Shown here: positions 1-10,372 of the stretch, in pieces
Position numbering within the stretch: the stretch's first letter is position 1
Layout of the letters: the number at the start of each line of letters is the position of its first letter
Assembly (NCBI RefSeq): GCF_000219125.1
Contig: NZ_AFGF01000234.1
Span: forward strand, 51,824-115,823
DNA: 64,000 nucleotides
Direction: 5' to 3'
Source of the DNA: Acetonema longum DSM 6540
GTDB lineage: Bacteria > Bacillota > Negativicutes > Sporomusales > Acetonemataceae
Translations under genes and position numbers: made by a program
Notes under the pieces: model-generated
Database searches by the model: none
Told to the model about the DNA's origin: nothing
Seen by the model: the letters and a program-made list of their open reading frames with translations, nothing else

Positions 1-1
1 C

Positions 2-361
2 GGTTTCGCTGATACCAGCGCTACCGCTCTGAAACTCAAAGCCGAAACCGGCGACAATAAGATTAACCTTACCACTAAGTACGCTGCCAGCGCTTCTTTG
101 ACCTTGGTTGACCAGGCGGCCGAAAAGATCTCCGGCATCCGGGCTTCTCTGGGCGCCGCTCAGAACCGTCTGGAGCACACTGTCAATAACCTCAGCACCA
201 CCAGCGAGAACCTCGGCGCTTCCGAGTCCCGCGTCCGCGACGTAGACATGGCCAAGCAAATGACTCAGTTCACCAAGGACAACATCCTGGTGCAGTCGGC
301 TACTGCCATGTTGGCCCAAGCCAACCAAACCCCGCAAAGCGTATTGCAACTGCTGCAATAA
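2..361 (+). CDS. Flagellin, C-terminal part (5' truncated by window edge)
   Basis: This is the structural subunit of the flagellar filament. Only the last 119 codons are present, and the open frame runs to the window edge, so the start lies upstream. The C-terminal D0/D1 helices are typical of bacterial flagellins: an ASESRVRDVDMAKQM stretch is followed by an ILVQSATAMLAQANQ coiled-coil segment ending QSVLQLLQ. The gene is followed by an intrinsic terminator and then by the flagellin glycosylation genes, which fits flagellin being the acceptor of the sugars made downstream. The central variable domain, where glycosylation sites normally lie, is outside the window. Confidence 0.96.
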   Translation, partial: GFADTSATALKLKAETGDNKINLTTKYAASASLTLVDQAAEKISGIRASLGAAQNRLEHTVNNLSTTSENLGASESRVRDVDMAKQMTQFTKDNILVQSATAMLAQANQTPQSVLQLLQ

Positions 362-386
362 GCGCGCTATCAATCCATTTGTTTGT

Positions 387-416
387 AATGGACCGGCATT
401 TGCCGGTCCATTTTGT
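387..416 (+). terminator. Intrinsic terminator after flagellin
   Basis: A perfect 12-bp stem (positions 387-398 with 401-412) is followed by a T-rich tail. It lies 26 bp after the flagellin stop codon, so the glycosylation genes that follow probably need their own promoter. Confidence 0.85.
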
Positions 417-565
417 TGTATTGAGGAGAAAAGTAATCTATGATCGGAATTTTAACAGCAAAACCATAGCAAAGCGAAAGGAAAAATGCAGTTTTTTAGC
501 GAATTTTAACACAATGTTGGAATTGAATTTGAATTAGACTGATTTCACTACAGGATGGTGTCAGC

Positions 566-2332
566 ATGACCCAGTTGTCTAATATTCACATCAAACCCGC
601 CAAAAATGGCGATAATACAGCCTTTGTCACGTTAACCGACGGTGCGGCCTACCATCTGCACAGCACCTATGACCCGGTCGCCGAGGCCGGGGACTGGCTG
701 AAGCAATTCGAGCTCCTGCCCAATACCGCCTATATCGTGCTGGGTTTTGGCTTGGGCTATCATGTCCGGGTCTTGCTGGACAAACTGCCGGACAACTCAA
801 TCATCGTCGTGCTGGAGCAGGACTCGACCCAGTGTCTGGCTGAGTCCCTGCCCCGAAATTTTCCCGGACAGTACGGCTGGTGCAGCGATGTCCGCATCCA
901 TAGTATTGCCGCGCCGGCCCGGCACGCAGCCAATGCGACCGTTGTTCTCATGAACCAGCATTATTTAAAACGGCTCACCCTTTGCCGGCACTATCCTTCC
1001 ATGGCGATGCAGCCGGAATTCTTCCGGGAAATAGAAGAATTATTCATGGAATCATCCAGGGAGTATTTCCGGGTGCGGGATGGTAATGAAACCGGCGGCA
1101 TCATTGACCGTATAGAGAACATTTGGCGCAATCTGCCCTATTTCTATAAAAGCCCTGGCATTGCAGCTTTTTATAACGTTTTCGCCAACCGGCCGGCCAT
1201 CATCGTTTCCGCCGGCCCTTCCCTTAATAAAAATATCCATCTGCTGAAGGAACTGACCGGCAAGGCGCTGATTATTGCCTCAGGCACGGCGGTGGGGGCG
1301 CTGCATAAACACGGCATCACCCCTCATGTCATGGCTGCTCTGGACCCTTGGCCGATCATGTATACGGCGGTAAAAGATTTCTTGCAGCCTGATATGACCT
1401 TGCTGGCCAGTCCATCAGTCAGACACGACGTGGTGCGCTGCCATCCCGGTCCGCTTCTGTCCTACATACCGACCAACTCAGCCGATGATTTCCCGGCGGC
1501 AGTGCGGCGGTTGCTGTCACCGAGCGCCGTTATTCCGGCTAATTTCAGCGTGGCTACAGCCGCCTTCAATTTTGCGGCATTTACCGGCGCGAATCCGGTG
1601 ATTTGCATCGGCCAGGATTTGGCCTATACTTCCGAATCCCACCATGCCGACGGCGTTCAGACCGTTATGCAGGCGTCGCCCAAAGAAAACGTCACCTTTG
1701 TTCCCGGCTATTACGGCGGCACAGTACAGACCGACCTGATGTTCAAGGATATTATCGCCTATCTTACCGATATTTTCAAAGCCTTTCCCGAGCGTACCTT
1801 CATAAATGCCACCGAAGGCGGCGCCTATATTCCCGGAGCGGCGCACATCTCCCTTCAGGAGGCGGCCGGGCAACATCTGACTGCAGAATATGACTTCGCC
1901 GCTACGGTAAAGAAATTAGCCACCCCGACCGAGTCAGCCAATCAGACGGAAATAGTCGCCCTGCTGGCCGGGATCAGTGCAGCGATAAACGACAGCCGGG
2001 AACGGAACCGGGAATGCATGTCCATGGTCGATCAGGCCAGAGACAGCATCAAAGACGGGGGCGAAGCGCTGGACCGGCTGAACCGGGATCTGAAGGCATA
2101 TATTGACGGGATCAAGGAGTTAAAAGCCTACCCTTATTGCCTATATTACATTGAGCCGATGATCAAGATGCTGGCTTATGAGTATCAAGACGATCCGAGT
2201 CCGGCGCGTCTGTTTTGCGCCTATCAGGTAATCCTGAAAAACCTGGAGATTCTGTTTGGTGAATTGACCCCGCTGGTCGAAGCGGCACGGCGGGGAATAG
2301 ACGGCGAGCAACCGGAAGGCGAAAGGGAGTAG
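566..2332 (+). CDS. maf: Motility accessory factor (Maf), flagellin glycosyltransferase of the DUF115/MptE-like family
   Basis: Maf proteins are thought to transfer nonulosonic acids such as pseudaminic acid onto flagellin Ser/Thr residues in the cytoplasm before export. The 588-aa protein has a glycine-rich LGFGLGYHV segment near residues 59-67. It also has the diagnostic IIVSAGPSLNKNI motif around residues 212-224, which begins the DUF115 domain. Length is within the usual range of about 550-700 aa. The position directly after flagellin and before pseBCFGHI supports the role strongly. The ribosome binding site is weak (GGATGGTG about 6 nt before ATG). The 145-bp upstream spacer is AT-rich, but I could not define a convincing promoter in it. 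Confidence 0.9.
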   Translation: MTQLSNIHIKPAKNGDNTAFVTLTDGAAYHLHSTYDPVAEAGDWLKQFELLPNTAYIVLGFGLGYHVRVLLDKLPDNSIIVVLEQDSTQCLAESLPRNFPGQYGWCSDVRIHSIAAPARHAANATVVLMNQHYLKRLTLCRHYPSMAMQPEFFREIEELFMESSREYFRVRDGNETGGIIDRIENIWRNLPYFYKSPGIAAFYNVFANRPAIIVSAGPSLNKNIHLLKELTGKALIIASGTAVGALHKHGITPHVMAALDPWPIMYTAVKDFLQPDMTLLASPSVRHDVVRCHPGPLLSYIPTNSADDFPAAVRRLLSPSAVIPANFSVATAAFNFAAFTGANPVICIGQDLAYTSESHHADGVQTVMQASPKENVTFVPGYYGGTVQTDLMFKDIIAYLTDIFKAFPERTFINATEGGAYIPGAAHISLQEAAGQHLTAEYDFAATVKKLATPTESANQTEIVALLAGISAAINDSRERNRECMSMVDQARDSIKDGGEALDRLNRDLKAYIDGIKELKAYPYCLYYIEPMIKMLAYEYQDDPSPARLFCAYQVILKNLEILFGELTPLVEAARRGIDGEQPEGERE

Positions 2333-2339
2333 ACGATCC

Positions 2340-2615
2340 ATGGGAAATACAAAAAAAGAGTTGGCGTCAGCGGCGCTGAGCGACATCGAAAATTACTACT
2401 GGGCCGGTTTTAAACTGCCGCCCGAGCGTTGCCTGCCTTTTTTGCTGTCTTTTTTTCAGCATATGGAACAATTGTCGCTTTATCTGGGCAAGCCTTACGC
2501 CCGGCGGCTGCAGCCGCATCTGGCCCAGGCCATGCAAGCCATGGAAAAAAAGGATAACGTCCTGTTGCGGGACGTATTATGGTATGACTTGATGCCCCTG
2601 TTAAAAAAGTTATAA
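2340..2615 (+). CDS. Small conserved-looking protein in the glycosylation operon, function unknown
   Basis: This 91-aa protein starts 8 bp after the maf stop, with GGGAG about 9 nt upstream of ATG. It is predicted soluble and mostly helical, with several aromatic and leucine residues (YYWAGFKLPPE near residues 19-29; a C-terminal LWYDLMPLLKKL). No catalytic motif, signal peptide or membrane segment is visible. Tight coupling to maf suggests a partner or accessory of the Maf transferase or a small flagellar chaperone, but this is only inference from position. I do not recognise the family. Confidence 0.7.
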   Translation: MGNTKKELASAALSDIENYYWAGFKLPPERCLPFLLSFFQHMEQLSLYLGKPYARRLQPHLAQAMQAMEKKDNVLLRDVLWYDLMPLLKKL

Positions 2616-3652
<1,037 letters not shown>

Positions 3653-3653
<1 letters not shown>

Positions 3654-4819
3654 TGATGCAACGCATCCCTTATGCCAGGCAAAATATCAATCAGGACGAC
3701 ATTCAGACCGTCATCCAGGTTCTGCAGTCTGATTTTTTGACCCAGGGACCGGCAGTGGAAAGATTTGAACAAGCAGTGGCTGCCTATTGCGGCGCCAAAT
3801 ACGCCGTTGCTGTGAACAGCGCCACATCGGGATTGCATATTGCCTGCATGGCGGCGGGATTAGGCTCCGGCGACATCTTATGGACATCCCCCAACACTTT
3901 CGTCGCTTCTGCAAATTGCGGCTTATACTGCGGTGCGACGGCAGATTTTGTCGACATAGACCCGCGGACCTACAATCTGAGTGTAGCTGAGCTGGCAGAA
4001 AAACTCAACCGCTCCCGGCAGCAGGGAACCTTGCCGAAAGTGGTGATCCCGGTGGATTTTTCCGGTCAATCCTGTGAAATGAAGTCCATCCGGGAGCTTG
4101 CCAAGGAGTATGGCTTTACTCTGATCGAAGACGCGTCCCACGCTATTGGCGGCTGCTATCAGGATAACAAAGTGGGCTCTTGCCAGTTTTCCGACATGAC
4201 CGTACTGAGTTTTCATCCGGTAAAGATCATTACCACAGCCGAAGGCGGCATGGTTTTGACCAATCGGGAGGACCTCTACGAAAAGCTGCTGTTGCTGCGC
4301 AGCCACGGCATTACCCGGAATCCGGCCAAGATGGTAGGGGACTCTCACGGTCCCTGGTATTATCAGCAAGTTGATCTAGGCTTTAACTATCGTTTGACCG
4401 ACTTGCAGGCAGCTCTCGGTTGCAGTCAGCTGCAGCGAATTGACGAGTTCGTAGCCCGCCGGCAGGTTCTGGCGGCAAGATACAATCAGGCTTTATCCCG
4501 GCTGCCTTTGACCATACCTTACCAGCATCCTGATGCCTATTCAGCCTATCATCTTTATGTCATCCGCTTGCATACAGGCAAGCTTCGGAAAACTCGCCGG
4601 CAGATCTTTGAAGAATTGGTTGGCGCCGGCATTAACGTGAACCTGCACTATATCCCGGTTCATACTCAGCCGTACTATCAACGCTTAGGATTTAAACCCG
4701 GCGATTTTCCCCGGGCGGAACAGTACTATCAGGAAGCAATTAGTTTGCCCATGTATTTTGGCTTAACCGACGCGATGCAGGATCGGGTGATTCAGGCCCT
4801 GCAAGAGGCAATACAATGA
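3653..4819 (+). CDS. pseC: UDP-4-amino-4,6-dideoxy-N-acetyl-beta-L-altrosamine transaminase, PseC
   Basis: This PLP-dependent DegT/DnrJ/EryC1 aminotransferase converts the PseB 4-keto product to the 4-amino sugar, step two of pseudaminic acid synthesis. The 388-aa protein has the PLP lysine in the PseC-type SFHPVKIITTAEGG block (Lys191). The cofactor-ring aspartate is in IEDASHA (Asp160). It starts ATGATG overlapping the pseB stop by one base; the second ATG at 3656 is equally possible. It overlaps the next gene by 4 bp (ATGA), indicating translational coupling. Confidence 0.95.
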
Positions 4820-5742
4820 GGACTGTCATTATTGTTCAGGCTCGTATGACCTCCACTCGCCTGCCAGGGAAAGTCTTATTGCCCGTTCTGGGGAAACCGC
4901 TGCTGGCCTATCAGATAGAACGACTGCGACGAGTGACTGCAGCCGCTGAAATCGTAATCGCTACTACAACCAATGAAACCGATCAGCCCATTGTGGATCT
5001 ATGTTCAAAAATGGATATTCCGTTTTATCGTGGGTCAGAAGCGGATGTGTTGTCACGCTATTATGAAGCGGCCAGTTTATTCCGGGCTGAAGCCGTGGTG
5101 CGGGTGACCTCCGACTGCCCGCTGATTGATCCGGAGATCATTTCCAATATGATTCATCGCTTTCACGAAGGTTATCCTGACTGTGGCTATGTATCGAATG
5201 TGTTCCCCAGAACCTACCCCCGGGGAATGGATACGGAAGTTTTCTCTTTTGCGTCGCTGGCAGAGGCGAATAAGCAGGCGGATATGCCACCGGATCGTGA
5301 GCATGTTACCCCATACATCCTGCGACTGCACCAGCCGGACAGGACCGCTAATATATCCTGTTCGCAGGATCACAGTATTCATCGTTGGACCGTTGACACA
5401 CCGGAAGACTTCGAACTGATCAGACGCATGCTGGAATCTTTGTATCCGGTGAAGCCGACTTTTTCTCTGAAAGATTGTCTGCAAACACTTGCGGCGCACC
5501 CGAATTGGGCGTTAATCAACCGTCATATTGAACAAAAAAAGTTTAGTATTCAACGGAGAGTTTGCGATGAAAGATGCAGCAAGGAAAACCATAGCTATCC
5601 GCGCCGATTCCTCTCATGTCATTGGTTCAGGCCATGTTATGCGCTGCCTCACTTTGGCCGAAATATTGGGATCAATGGGCTTCAGGCCTACGTTTATTTG
5701 TCGCGACTGGCCGGATCATATCGGCCGACAGATCAACGATAG
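4816..5742 (+). CDS. pseF: Pseudaminic acid cytidylyltransferase (PseF/SpsF type), 3' end frameshifted
   Basis: This enzyme activates pseudaminic acid with CTP to CMP-Pse, the donor for Maf. The N-terminal QARMTSTRLPGKVL block (residues 8-21) is the nucleotide-binding signature of the SpsF/CMP-sugar cytidylyltransferase family. The recognisable protein ends near residue 240 (NWALINRHIEQKK), about the normal family length. The frame then continues 68 codons through the start of pseG and gives an unrelated tail. A run of seven A at 5534-5540 explains this: one extra A would put TAG at 5544-5546 in frame, just before the pseG ribosome binding site. The true gene product therefore probably ends at 5546, with the frame broken by a 1-nt indel or by slippage. 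Confidence 0.85.
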   Translation: MRTVIIVQARMTSTRLPGKVLLPVLGKPLLAYQIERLRRVTAAAEIVIATTTNETDQPIVDLCSKMDIPFYRGSEADVLSRYYEAASLFRAEAVVRVTSDCPLIDPEIISNMIHRFHEGYPDCGYVSNVFPRTYPRGMDTEVFSFASLAEANKQADMPPDREHVTPYILRLHQPDRTANISCSQDHSIHRWTVDTPEDFELIRRMLESLYPVKPTFSLKDCLQTLAAHPNWALINRHIEQKKFSIQRRVCDERCSKENHSYPRRFLSCHWFRPCYALPHFGRNIGINGLQAYVYLSRLAGSYRPTDQR

Positions 5743-6685
5743 AGGTTTTACTGTACGTTGGCTCCCAGCGCTGCCACAACCGGTTTCGGGACAGATTAAT
5801 GCAGATAAAATTTGGCCTGATATCAATTGGGCGGACGACGTCCGCGAAACAGCTCATGTTCTCGAAAGGGTCGGGACAATCGATTGGCTGGTTGTCGATC
5901 ATTATTTGCTGGATGAACGATGGGAAAAGCACATGCGACATTATGCGGACAGGATAGCGGTAATTGACGACTTGGCTAATCGTCCCCATGACTGCGATAT
6001 ATTACTTGACCAAAATTTATACGACCAAACGCAAAAGCGGTATATAAATCTAGTGCCTCCAGCATGCCGCCTGTTTTTGGGCCCTCAATACGCATTGCTG
6101 CGCAATGAGTTTTATCCAGTGCGGGCAGCTTTACCTCCCCGTACCGGTCAGATCCGTTCTGTTTTAATTTTCTTTGGCGGCAGCGATTTGACCAATGAAA
6201 CCGAAAAAACCTTGACAGCCTTGCAAATGTTGAATTTGGGAGGAATTAGAATAGATGTGGTTGTCGGTAGGAACAATCGCTATATTGACCGTATCCGGGA
6301 TATATGCTCAGCCATGCCGAAAACAACCCTGCATTGCCAAACTAACAATATGGCGGAATTGATGGCAGCGGCTGATGTAGCGATTGGGGCTGGCGGGACC
6401 ACTACCTGGGAACGGTGCTTCCTGGGATTGCCGTCTTTGACCGTCATTGTAGCGGATAATCAGCGGGAAGTCACAGAAATGGCGGCTAAGGCTGGTGTTA
6501 CGGTGAATTTGGGTCTAAGCAGCCATGTCACCGCGAAAAATATTGCGCAGGCGCTGCAAGGGGCACTGGACGATCCTGGCCGGATGTGCCGGATGTCGGC
6601 TAATGCCATGAAGATCATGGGTACTTACGCCCCCCCGGAACAGCATCCGTTGGTGCGACAAATATTGGAGGAAAAGCATGCTTAG
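5567..6685 (+). CDS. pseG: UDP-2,4-diacetamido-2,4,6-trideoxy-beta-L-altropyranose hydrolase, PseG
   Basis: PseG removes UDP from the diacetamido-trideoxy-altrose nucleotide, step four of the pathway. It is a GT-B fold hydrolase related to MurG. The IRADSSHVIGSGHVMRCL block (residues 11-28) matches the PseG N-terminus, with the GSGH histidine (His23) in the position of the catalytic base of Campylobacter PseG. A C-terminal GAGGTTTWERCFLGLP stretch fits the nucleotide-binding half. I chose the ATG at 5567 (372 aa), with CGGAGAG 6 nt upstream, over an in-frame ATG at 5528 that would extend into pseF. It overlaps pseH by 8 bp. Confidence 0.94.
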   Translation: MKDAARKTIAIRADSSHVIGSGHVMRCLTLAEILGSMGFRPTFICRDWPDHIGRQINDRGFTVRWLPALPQPVSGQINADKIWPDINWADDVRETAHVLERVGTIDWLVVDHYLLDERWEKHMRHYADRIAVIDDLANRPHDCDILLDQNLYDQTQKRYINLVPPACRLFLGPQYALLRNEFYPVRAALPPRTGQIRSVLIFFGGSDLTNETEKTLTALQMLNLGGIRIDVVVGRNNRYIDRIRDICSAMPKTTLHCQTNNMAELMAAADVAIGAGGTTTWERCFLGLPSLTVIVADNQREVTEMAAKAGVTVNLGLSSHVTAKNIAQALQGALDDPGRMCRMSANAMKIMGTYAPPEQHPLVRQILEEKHA

Positions 6686-7232
6686 ACAGGAAAACTGTTC
6701 CTTGAGACCAATGTCCCCGACCGATCTGGATCAGGTCCTTGCCTGGAGAAATTCGCCGCGGATACGGGCTGCCATGTTTAGTGATCACATAATCACTATT
6801 GAAGAACACCGGGCTTGGTTTCAAAAGGTGCAAAATTCTGAGGGGAGCAAACTTCTGATTTTTCTATTGGAGGACATTGCGGTCGGTGTCGTCAATATTA
6901 CGGATATTGATTTCCGTCACAACCATTGCTTTTGGGGTTTTTATATCGGCATAGAGCCGGCACCGTCCGGCACAGGTTTAGCGATGGGGTATTTCGCGTT
7001 AAATTATGCTTTCGGAGAACTGGGTATCCGTAAATTGTGCAGTGAAGTGATTGTCTCTAACACGACAAGTTTACGGTATCATCATCGCCTGGGATTTTAT
7101 GAGGAAGGCCAGTTCCGGGAGCATGTAAAGAAAGACGGGATTTATGCGGATGTTATACGCCTGGCCTGTTTCCGGAGTGATTGGGAGAAAGTCAAAAGAG
7201 ATATTGCACAACGCTGTTTTGGTGGTGAGTGA
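6678..7232 (+). CDS. pseH: UDP-4-amino-4,6-dideoxy-beta-L-AltNAc N-acetyltransferase, PseH (GNAT)
   Basis: PseH acetylates the 4-amino group of the PseC product using acetyl-CoA, giving the diacetamido sugar used by PseG. The 184-aa protein has a GNAT layout: a substrate-side LAWRNSPRIRAAMF segment near residues 19-32, a GIEPAPSGTGLAMGYFAL acetyl-CoA binding region near residues 94-111, and a terminal VIVSNTTSLRYHHRLGFYEEG strand-helix typical of RimJ/RimL-type acetyltransferases. GGAGG lies 7 nt before ATG. It is translationally coupled to both neighbours. Confidence 0.9.
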   Translation: MLRQENCSLRPMSPTDLDQVLAWRNSPRIRAAMFSDHIITIEEHRAWFQKVQNSEGSKLLIFLLEDIAVGVVNITDIDFRHNHCFWGFYIGIEPAPSGTGLAMGYFALNYAFGELGIRKLCSEVIVSNTTSLRYHHRLGFYEEGQFREHVKKDGIYADVIRLACFRSDWEKVKRDIAQRCFGGE

Positions 7233-8284
7233 ATTTGAAAGAGATTGTAATAGCCAATAGAAGAATCGGATTAGAGCATCAGCCGTTCATTATCGCGGAA
7301 ATGTCCGGCAATCACAACCATTCCCTTGACCGGGCGCTGGCCATCGTGGAAGCGGCGGCTCAAGCCGGCGCCCATGCCTTGAAAATTCAAACCTATACGG
7401 CTGATACCATGACTTTAAACATTGATAGCGGAGAATTTCACATTGACGATCCTCAAAGTCTGTGGAAGGGGGCTTCTTTATACAAGCTGTATCAGGAAGC
7501 CTATACTCCGTGGGAATGGCACAAGCCAATATTTGACCGCTGCCGTGAACTGGGTATGGTTGGCTTTAGCACGCCCTTTGACGAGACAGCGGTTGATTTT
7601 TTAGAGTCTCTGGCTGTACCATGCTATAAAGTAGCATCCTTTGAAAATACCGATTTGCCCCTGATTCGTCGCATCACGGCAACTGGCAAGCCGATGATCA
7701 TTTCTACCGGTATGGCCACTGCCGCCGAATTGGATGAGTCGGTCAGAACTGCCCGGGAGGCAGGCTGCCAGGATATCGTATTATTAAAGTGTACCAGTAC
7801 CTATCCGGCCTCACCGGAGAATTCCAACCTGCGTACTATCCCGCATATGAGCCAGCTGTTTGACTGCCAGGCAGGATTGTCCGATCATACGATGGGTGTG
7901 GGTGTAGCAGTGGCCAGTGTTGCATTGGGCGCTACGGTCATTGAAAAACACTTTACACTGGCCCGGTCAGACGGCGGGGTAGACGCGGCATTCTCGCTGG
8001 AACCTGCGGAAATGAGACAGCTTGTCGTGGAAACCGAGCAAGCTTGGCAAGCGTTAGGACGCGTCCAGTATGGGCCAACCGAGAAGGAGAAAGCATCGTT
8101 ACAATATCGCCGGTCACTGTATGCCGTCGTTGATATTCAACCGGGGGAAATATTTACCGCGCAAAACATCCGGGCGATTAGGCCTGGGTCGGGCTTGCCG
8201 CCTAAATTTTATGATGTAATTCTTGGGAAAAAAGCAAGCCATTTTATCAAAAAAGGTACGCCGTTACATTGGGATATTTTATAA
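7229..8284 (+). CDS. pseI: Pseudaminic acid synthase, PseI
   Basis: PseI condenses the free 2,4-diacetamido-trideoxy-altrose with phosphoenolpyruvate to form pseudaminic acid. It has the NeuB-type barrel (IIAEMSGNHNHSLDRAL near the N-terminus, KIQTYTADTMT, SDHTMGVGVAVASVALGA, EKHFTL). A C-terminal SAF/antifreeze-like domain runs from about residue 290 to the end. The GTG at 7229 overlaps the pseH stop by 4 bp. A TTG at 7235 with GGTGAG at proper spacing is an alternative start that removes two residues. It closes the pse pathway genes. Confidence 0.93.
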   Translation: MNLKEIVIANRRIGLEHQPFIIAEMSGNHNHSLDRALAIVEAAAQAGAHALKIQTYTADTMTLNIDSGEFHIDDPQSLWKGASLYKLYQEAYTPWEWHKPIFDRCRELGMVGFSTPFDETAVDFLESLAVPCYKVASFENTDLPLIRRITATGKPMIISTGMATAAELDESVRTAREAGCQDIVLLKCTSTYPASPENSNLRTIPHMSQLFDCQAGLSDHTMGVGVAVASVALGATVIEKHFTLARSDGGVDAAFSLEPAEMRQLVVETEQAWQALGRVQYGPTEKEKASLQYRRSLYAVVDIQPGEIFTAQNIRAIRPGSGLPPKFYDVILGKKASHFIKKGTPLHWDIL

Positions 8285-8320
8285 AATAGCGTCGCGGCAA
8301 TATGTTAAGGATGGTGCAAT

Positions 8321-10306
8321 ATGGATACAGATGAACGGCAGGGTATAGCAGCACAAATTGCTGCTTTGCACGAGACGTGCGAGAGTGCAATCCATTATAT
8401 CTATAATAAAGCCGTTGACGGCGAGTTAGCCAGTGTGAAAGATATTGCGGCTGATACCGCTGCCGCCTATTCTGCGATTTTACGGCATGTTGACGTCATA
8501 GCCACCAAACAGGAAATGCAATTTTTCTCTCTGCTCGGCGCTCTTATACAGTTGGAGCTTAACGGCCTGAGCCAAGCGCTGCAGGACCGGCGGCGTGAGT
8601 ATCAAACCTCCGGCGCTTTTCGGGCATTGGTAAACCACTACTGCTTTTCCGAGCAGTTGTTTCCTTGTTTGCAAAACTGCGGAGCAACAGTGGGTACGAT
8701 TGACGTCGAACACATATTCTCAACGCCGCGGTATATTCTCAAACTGGCTCAATTGCCCATGATTTTGTCACAGACGCAGCAAAAGCCTTCGCTTTTATCC
8801 TATTGCGATTCCATATTGCAGCAGGCGGAAGCACGTTTTGCGGAGACGCGGGATATAAGTTCGGAGGCTGTCGGCAGTTTTGTCGAGACGATCATGCCGG
8901 AAGACCGGCATACGCAAATCCTTCTATATTCTTTTCTACTGCAAGTTACTTTTGACCCCAGGTACTTTGCATTGCTGACCGACTATATCCAAAACGGCGA
9001 GATTACTGTTGCCGCAAAGAACGAGCTTTACTGGTTCCTTTTGCATAAATCCTTTGCGGTTCCGAAAATTCGCCAGGCCAGGAATTCATGTTCTATGAGG
9101 GCATGCTATCAGTCCTTGTTTCAAGAATGGAAAAGGCAGGTTGTCAAGCATCGCGATTGGCTGCCTTATATGAACCGTAAAAAAAAATCAGTTATAATTT
9201 TAACGTCTCAATTTCTTGGCCTTATGCACGCTCCTACCAGAATGGCTATGGATCACTGCATTAGTTTGAAAAAACTGGGATGGGATGTTTCCATTATTAA
9301 CGTGGCCTCTATGCCTCATGATAGTCTTTCTCTTTACTTGTATAAGCCTTTTGTGGCAAACCATATTCCGAAGCTGGATCATGTTTCCTACATAGAAGAT
9401 GAGGCGGATAATATCAGGTATAAACTGCCGTTTCGTCAGTGCAAAGAAATCCTGACATCGCGGGTTGAACTGGAATCGGTATTAGACTTCATATATCAGG
9501 TGAATCCAGAATTGGTTTATTGTGTTGGCGACTCCAACTTATTGGGCGATCTTTGCAGCCAGTTTACTACCGTGGCTGTATTGCCGTGTTCCTTTGAGTT
9601 TCCTGTGATGGCAGGGAGTATCCCGGTAATTTTTAGAAGGTTATGTGAGTCTGATGGCGAGATACTGTTGCATGATAATTTAGAGGCCGGGGATGTCGTG
9701 GAAGCTACGCCAACATATCGCGTTACGCGGCAAGAAAAAAAATTCGAGCGGTCTGCTTTCGACGTGCCTGAGTCGGCCTTTGCCGTGGCTATCGTCGGCA
9801 ATCGCCTTGACCAGGAAATAGATGCACCTTGCGTTGAGGAGCTCGACAGACTGTTGCAGAATGATCCGGAAGTCTTTTTGGTATTCATTGGCTCACTGAC
9901 GAAACATGGCGAGTTGTGCAGCCGGTTTAGGACGTTTGCCGCCCGGTCCGTTTGCATTGGATACCAGCAGGAGTTGATGGCTGTTTATGGAATGTGCGAC
10001 GCCTACCTGAATATTCCACGCAGCGGTGGCGGCACCTCTGCGGTAGAGGCGCTGGTCGCCGGACTGCCGGTGATGACCCTGCCTGCAGGCGATGTGGCGT
10101 TTGCGGTGGGAGAGGCTTTTCAGTTCGCCGGTTTTAGCGAGATTGAGCAATATGTCCGGCGATGCATTATAGACCGGGAGTTTTATAAGGAACAGCAAAG
10201 CCGGGCAGAGCGAAGAGCAGAAGCACTGCTGGATTCAAAAGCGGCTATGGCGGATTTCATAGAAAAACTACGGGGAAAAGCTATGCTGCCGCCAAAGCGG
10301 CAATAG
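8321..10306 (+). CDS. Putative GT-B glycosyltransferase with a large N-terminal domain
   Basis: This 661-aa soluble protein has two parts. The first roughly 280 residues are helix-rich with no motif I recognise. From about residue 285 (KKKSVIILTSQFLGLMHAPT) the sequence looks like a GT-B glycosyltransferase. The C-terminal nucleotide-sugar half contains VAIVGNRLD, VFIGSLTKHGELCSRF, and a donor-site-like IPRSGGGTSAVEALVAGLPV. Its location between pseI and other sugar genes suggests that it adds a second sugar to flagellin or extends the glycan. Donor and acceptor cannot be told from sequence. It could be a TPR-less relative of cytoplasmic O-linked transferases. Confidence 0.72.
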   Translation: MDTDERQGIAAQIAALHETCESAIHYIYNKAVDGELASVKDIAADTAAAYSAILRHVDVIATKQEMQFFSLLGALIQLELNGLSQALQDRRREYQTSGAFRALVNHYCFSEQLFPCLQNCGATVGTIDVEHIFSTPRYILKLAQLPMILSQTQQKPSLLSYCDSILQQAEARFAETRDISSEAVGSFVETIMPEDRHTQILLYSFLLQVTFDPRYFALLTDYIQNGEITVAAKNELYWFLLHKSFAVPKIRQARNSCSMRACYQSLFQEWKRQVVKHRDWLPYMNRKKKSVIILTSQFLGLMHAPTRMAMDHCISLKKLGWDVSIINVASMPHDSLSLYLYKPFVANHIPKLDHVSYIEDEADNIRYKLPFRQCKEILTSRVELESVLDFIYQVNPELVYCVGDSNLLGDLCSQFTTVAVLPCSFEFPVMAGSIPVIFRRLCESDGEILLHDNLEAGDVVEATPTYRVTRQEKKFERSAFDVPESAFAVAIVGNRLDQEIDAPCVEELDRLLQNDPEVFLVFIGSLTKHGELCSRFRTFAARSVCIGYQQELMAVYGMCDAYLNIPRSGGGTSAVEALVAGLPVMTLPAGDVAFAVGEAFQFAGFSEIEQYVRRCIIDREFYKEQQSRAERRAEALLDSKAAMADFIEKLRGKAMLPPKRQ

Positions 10307-10372
10307 AATGCAACGGAGAGAAATTTTCGACTATACCGTTTAATATACCCGAGACATGAGGAGGATCAGAAA

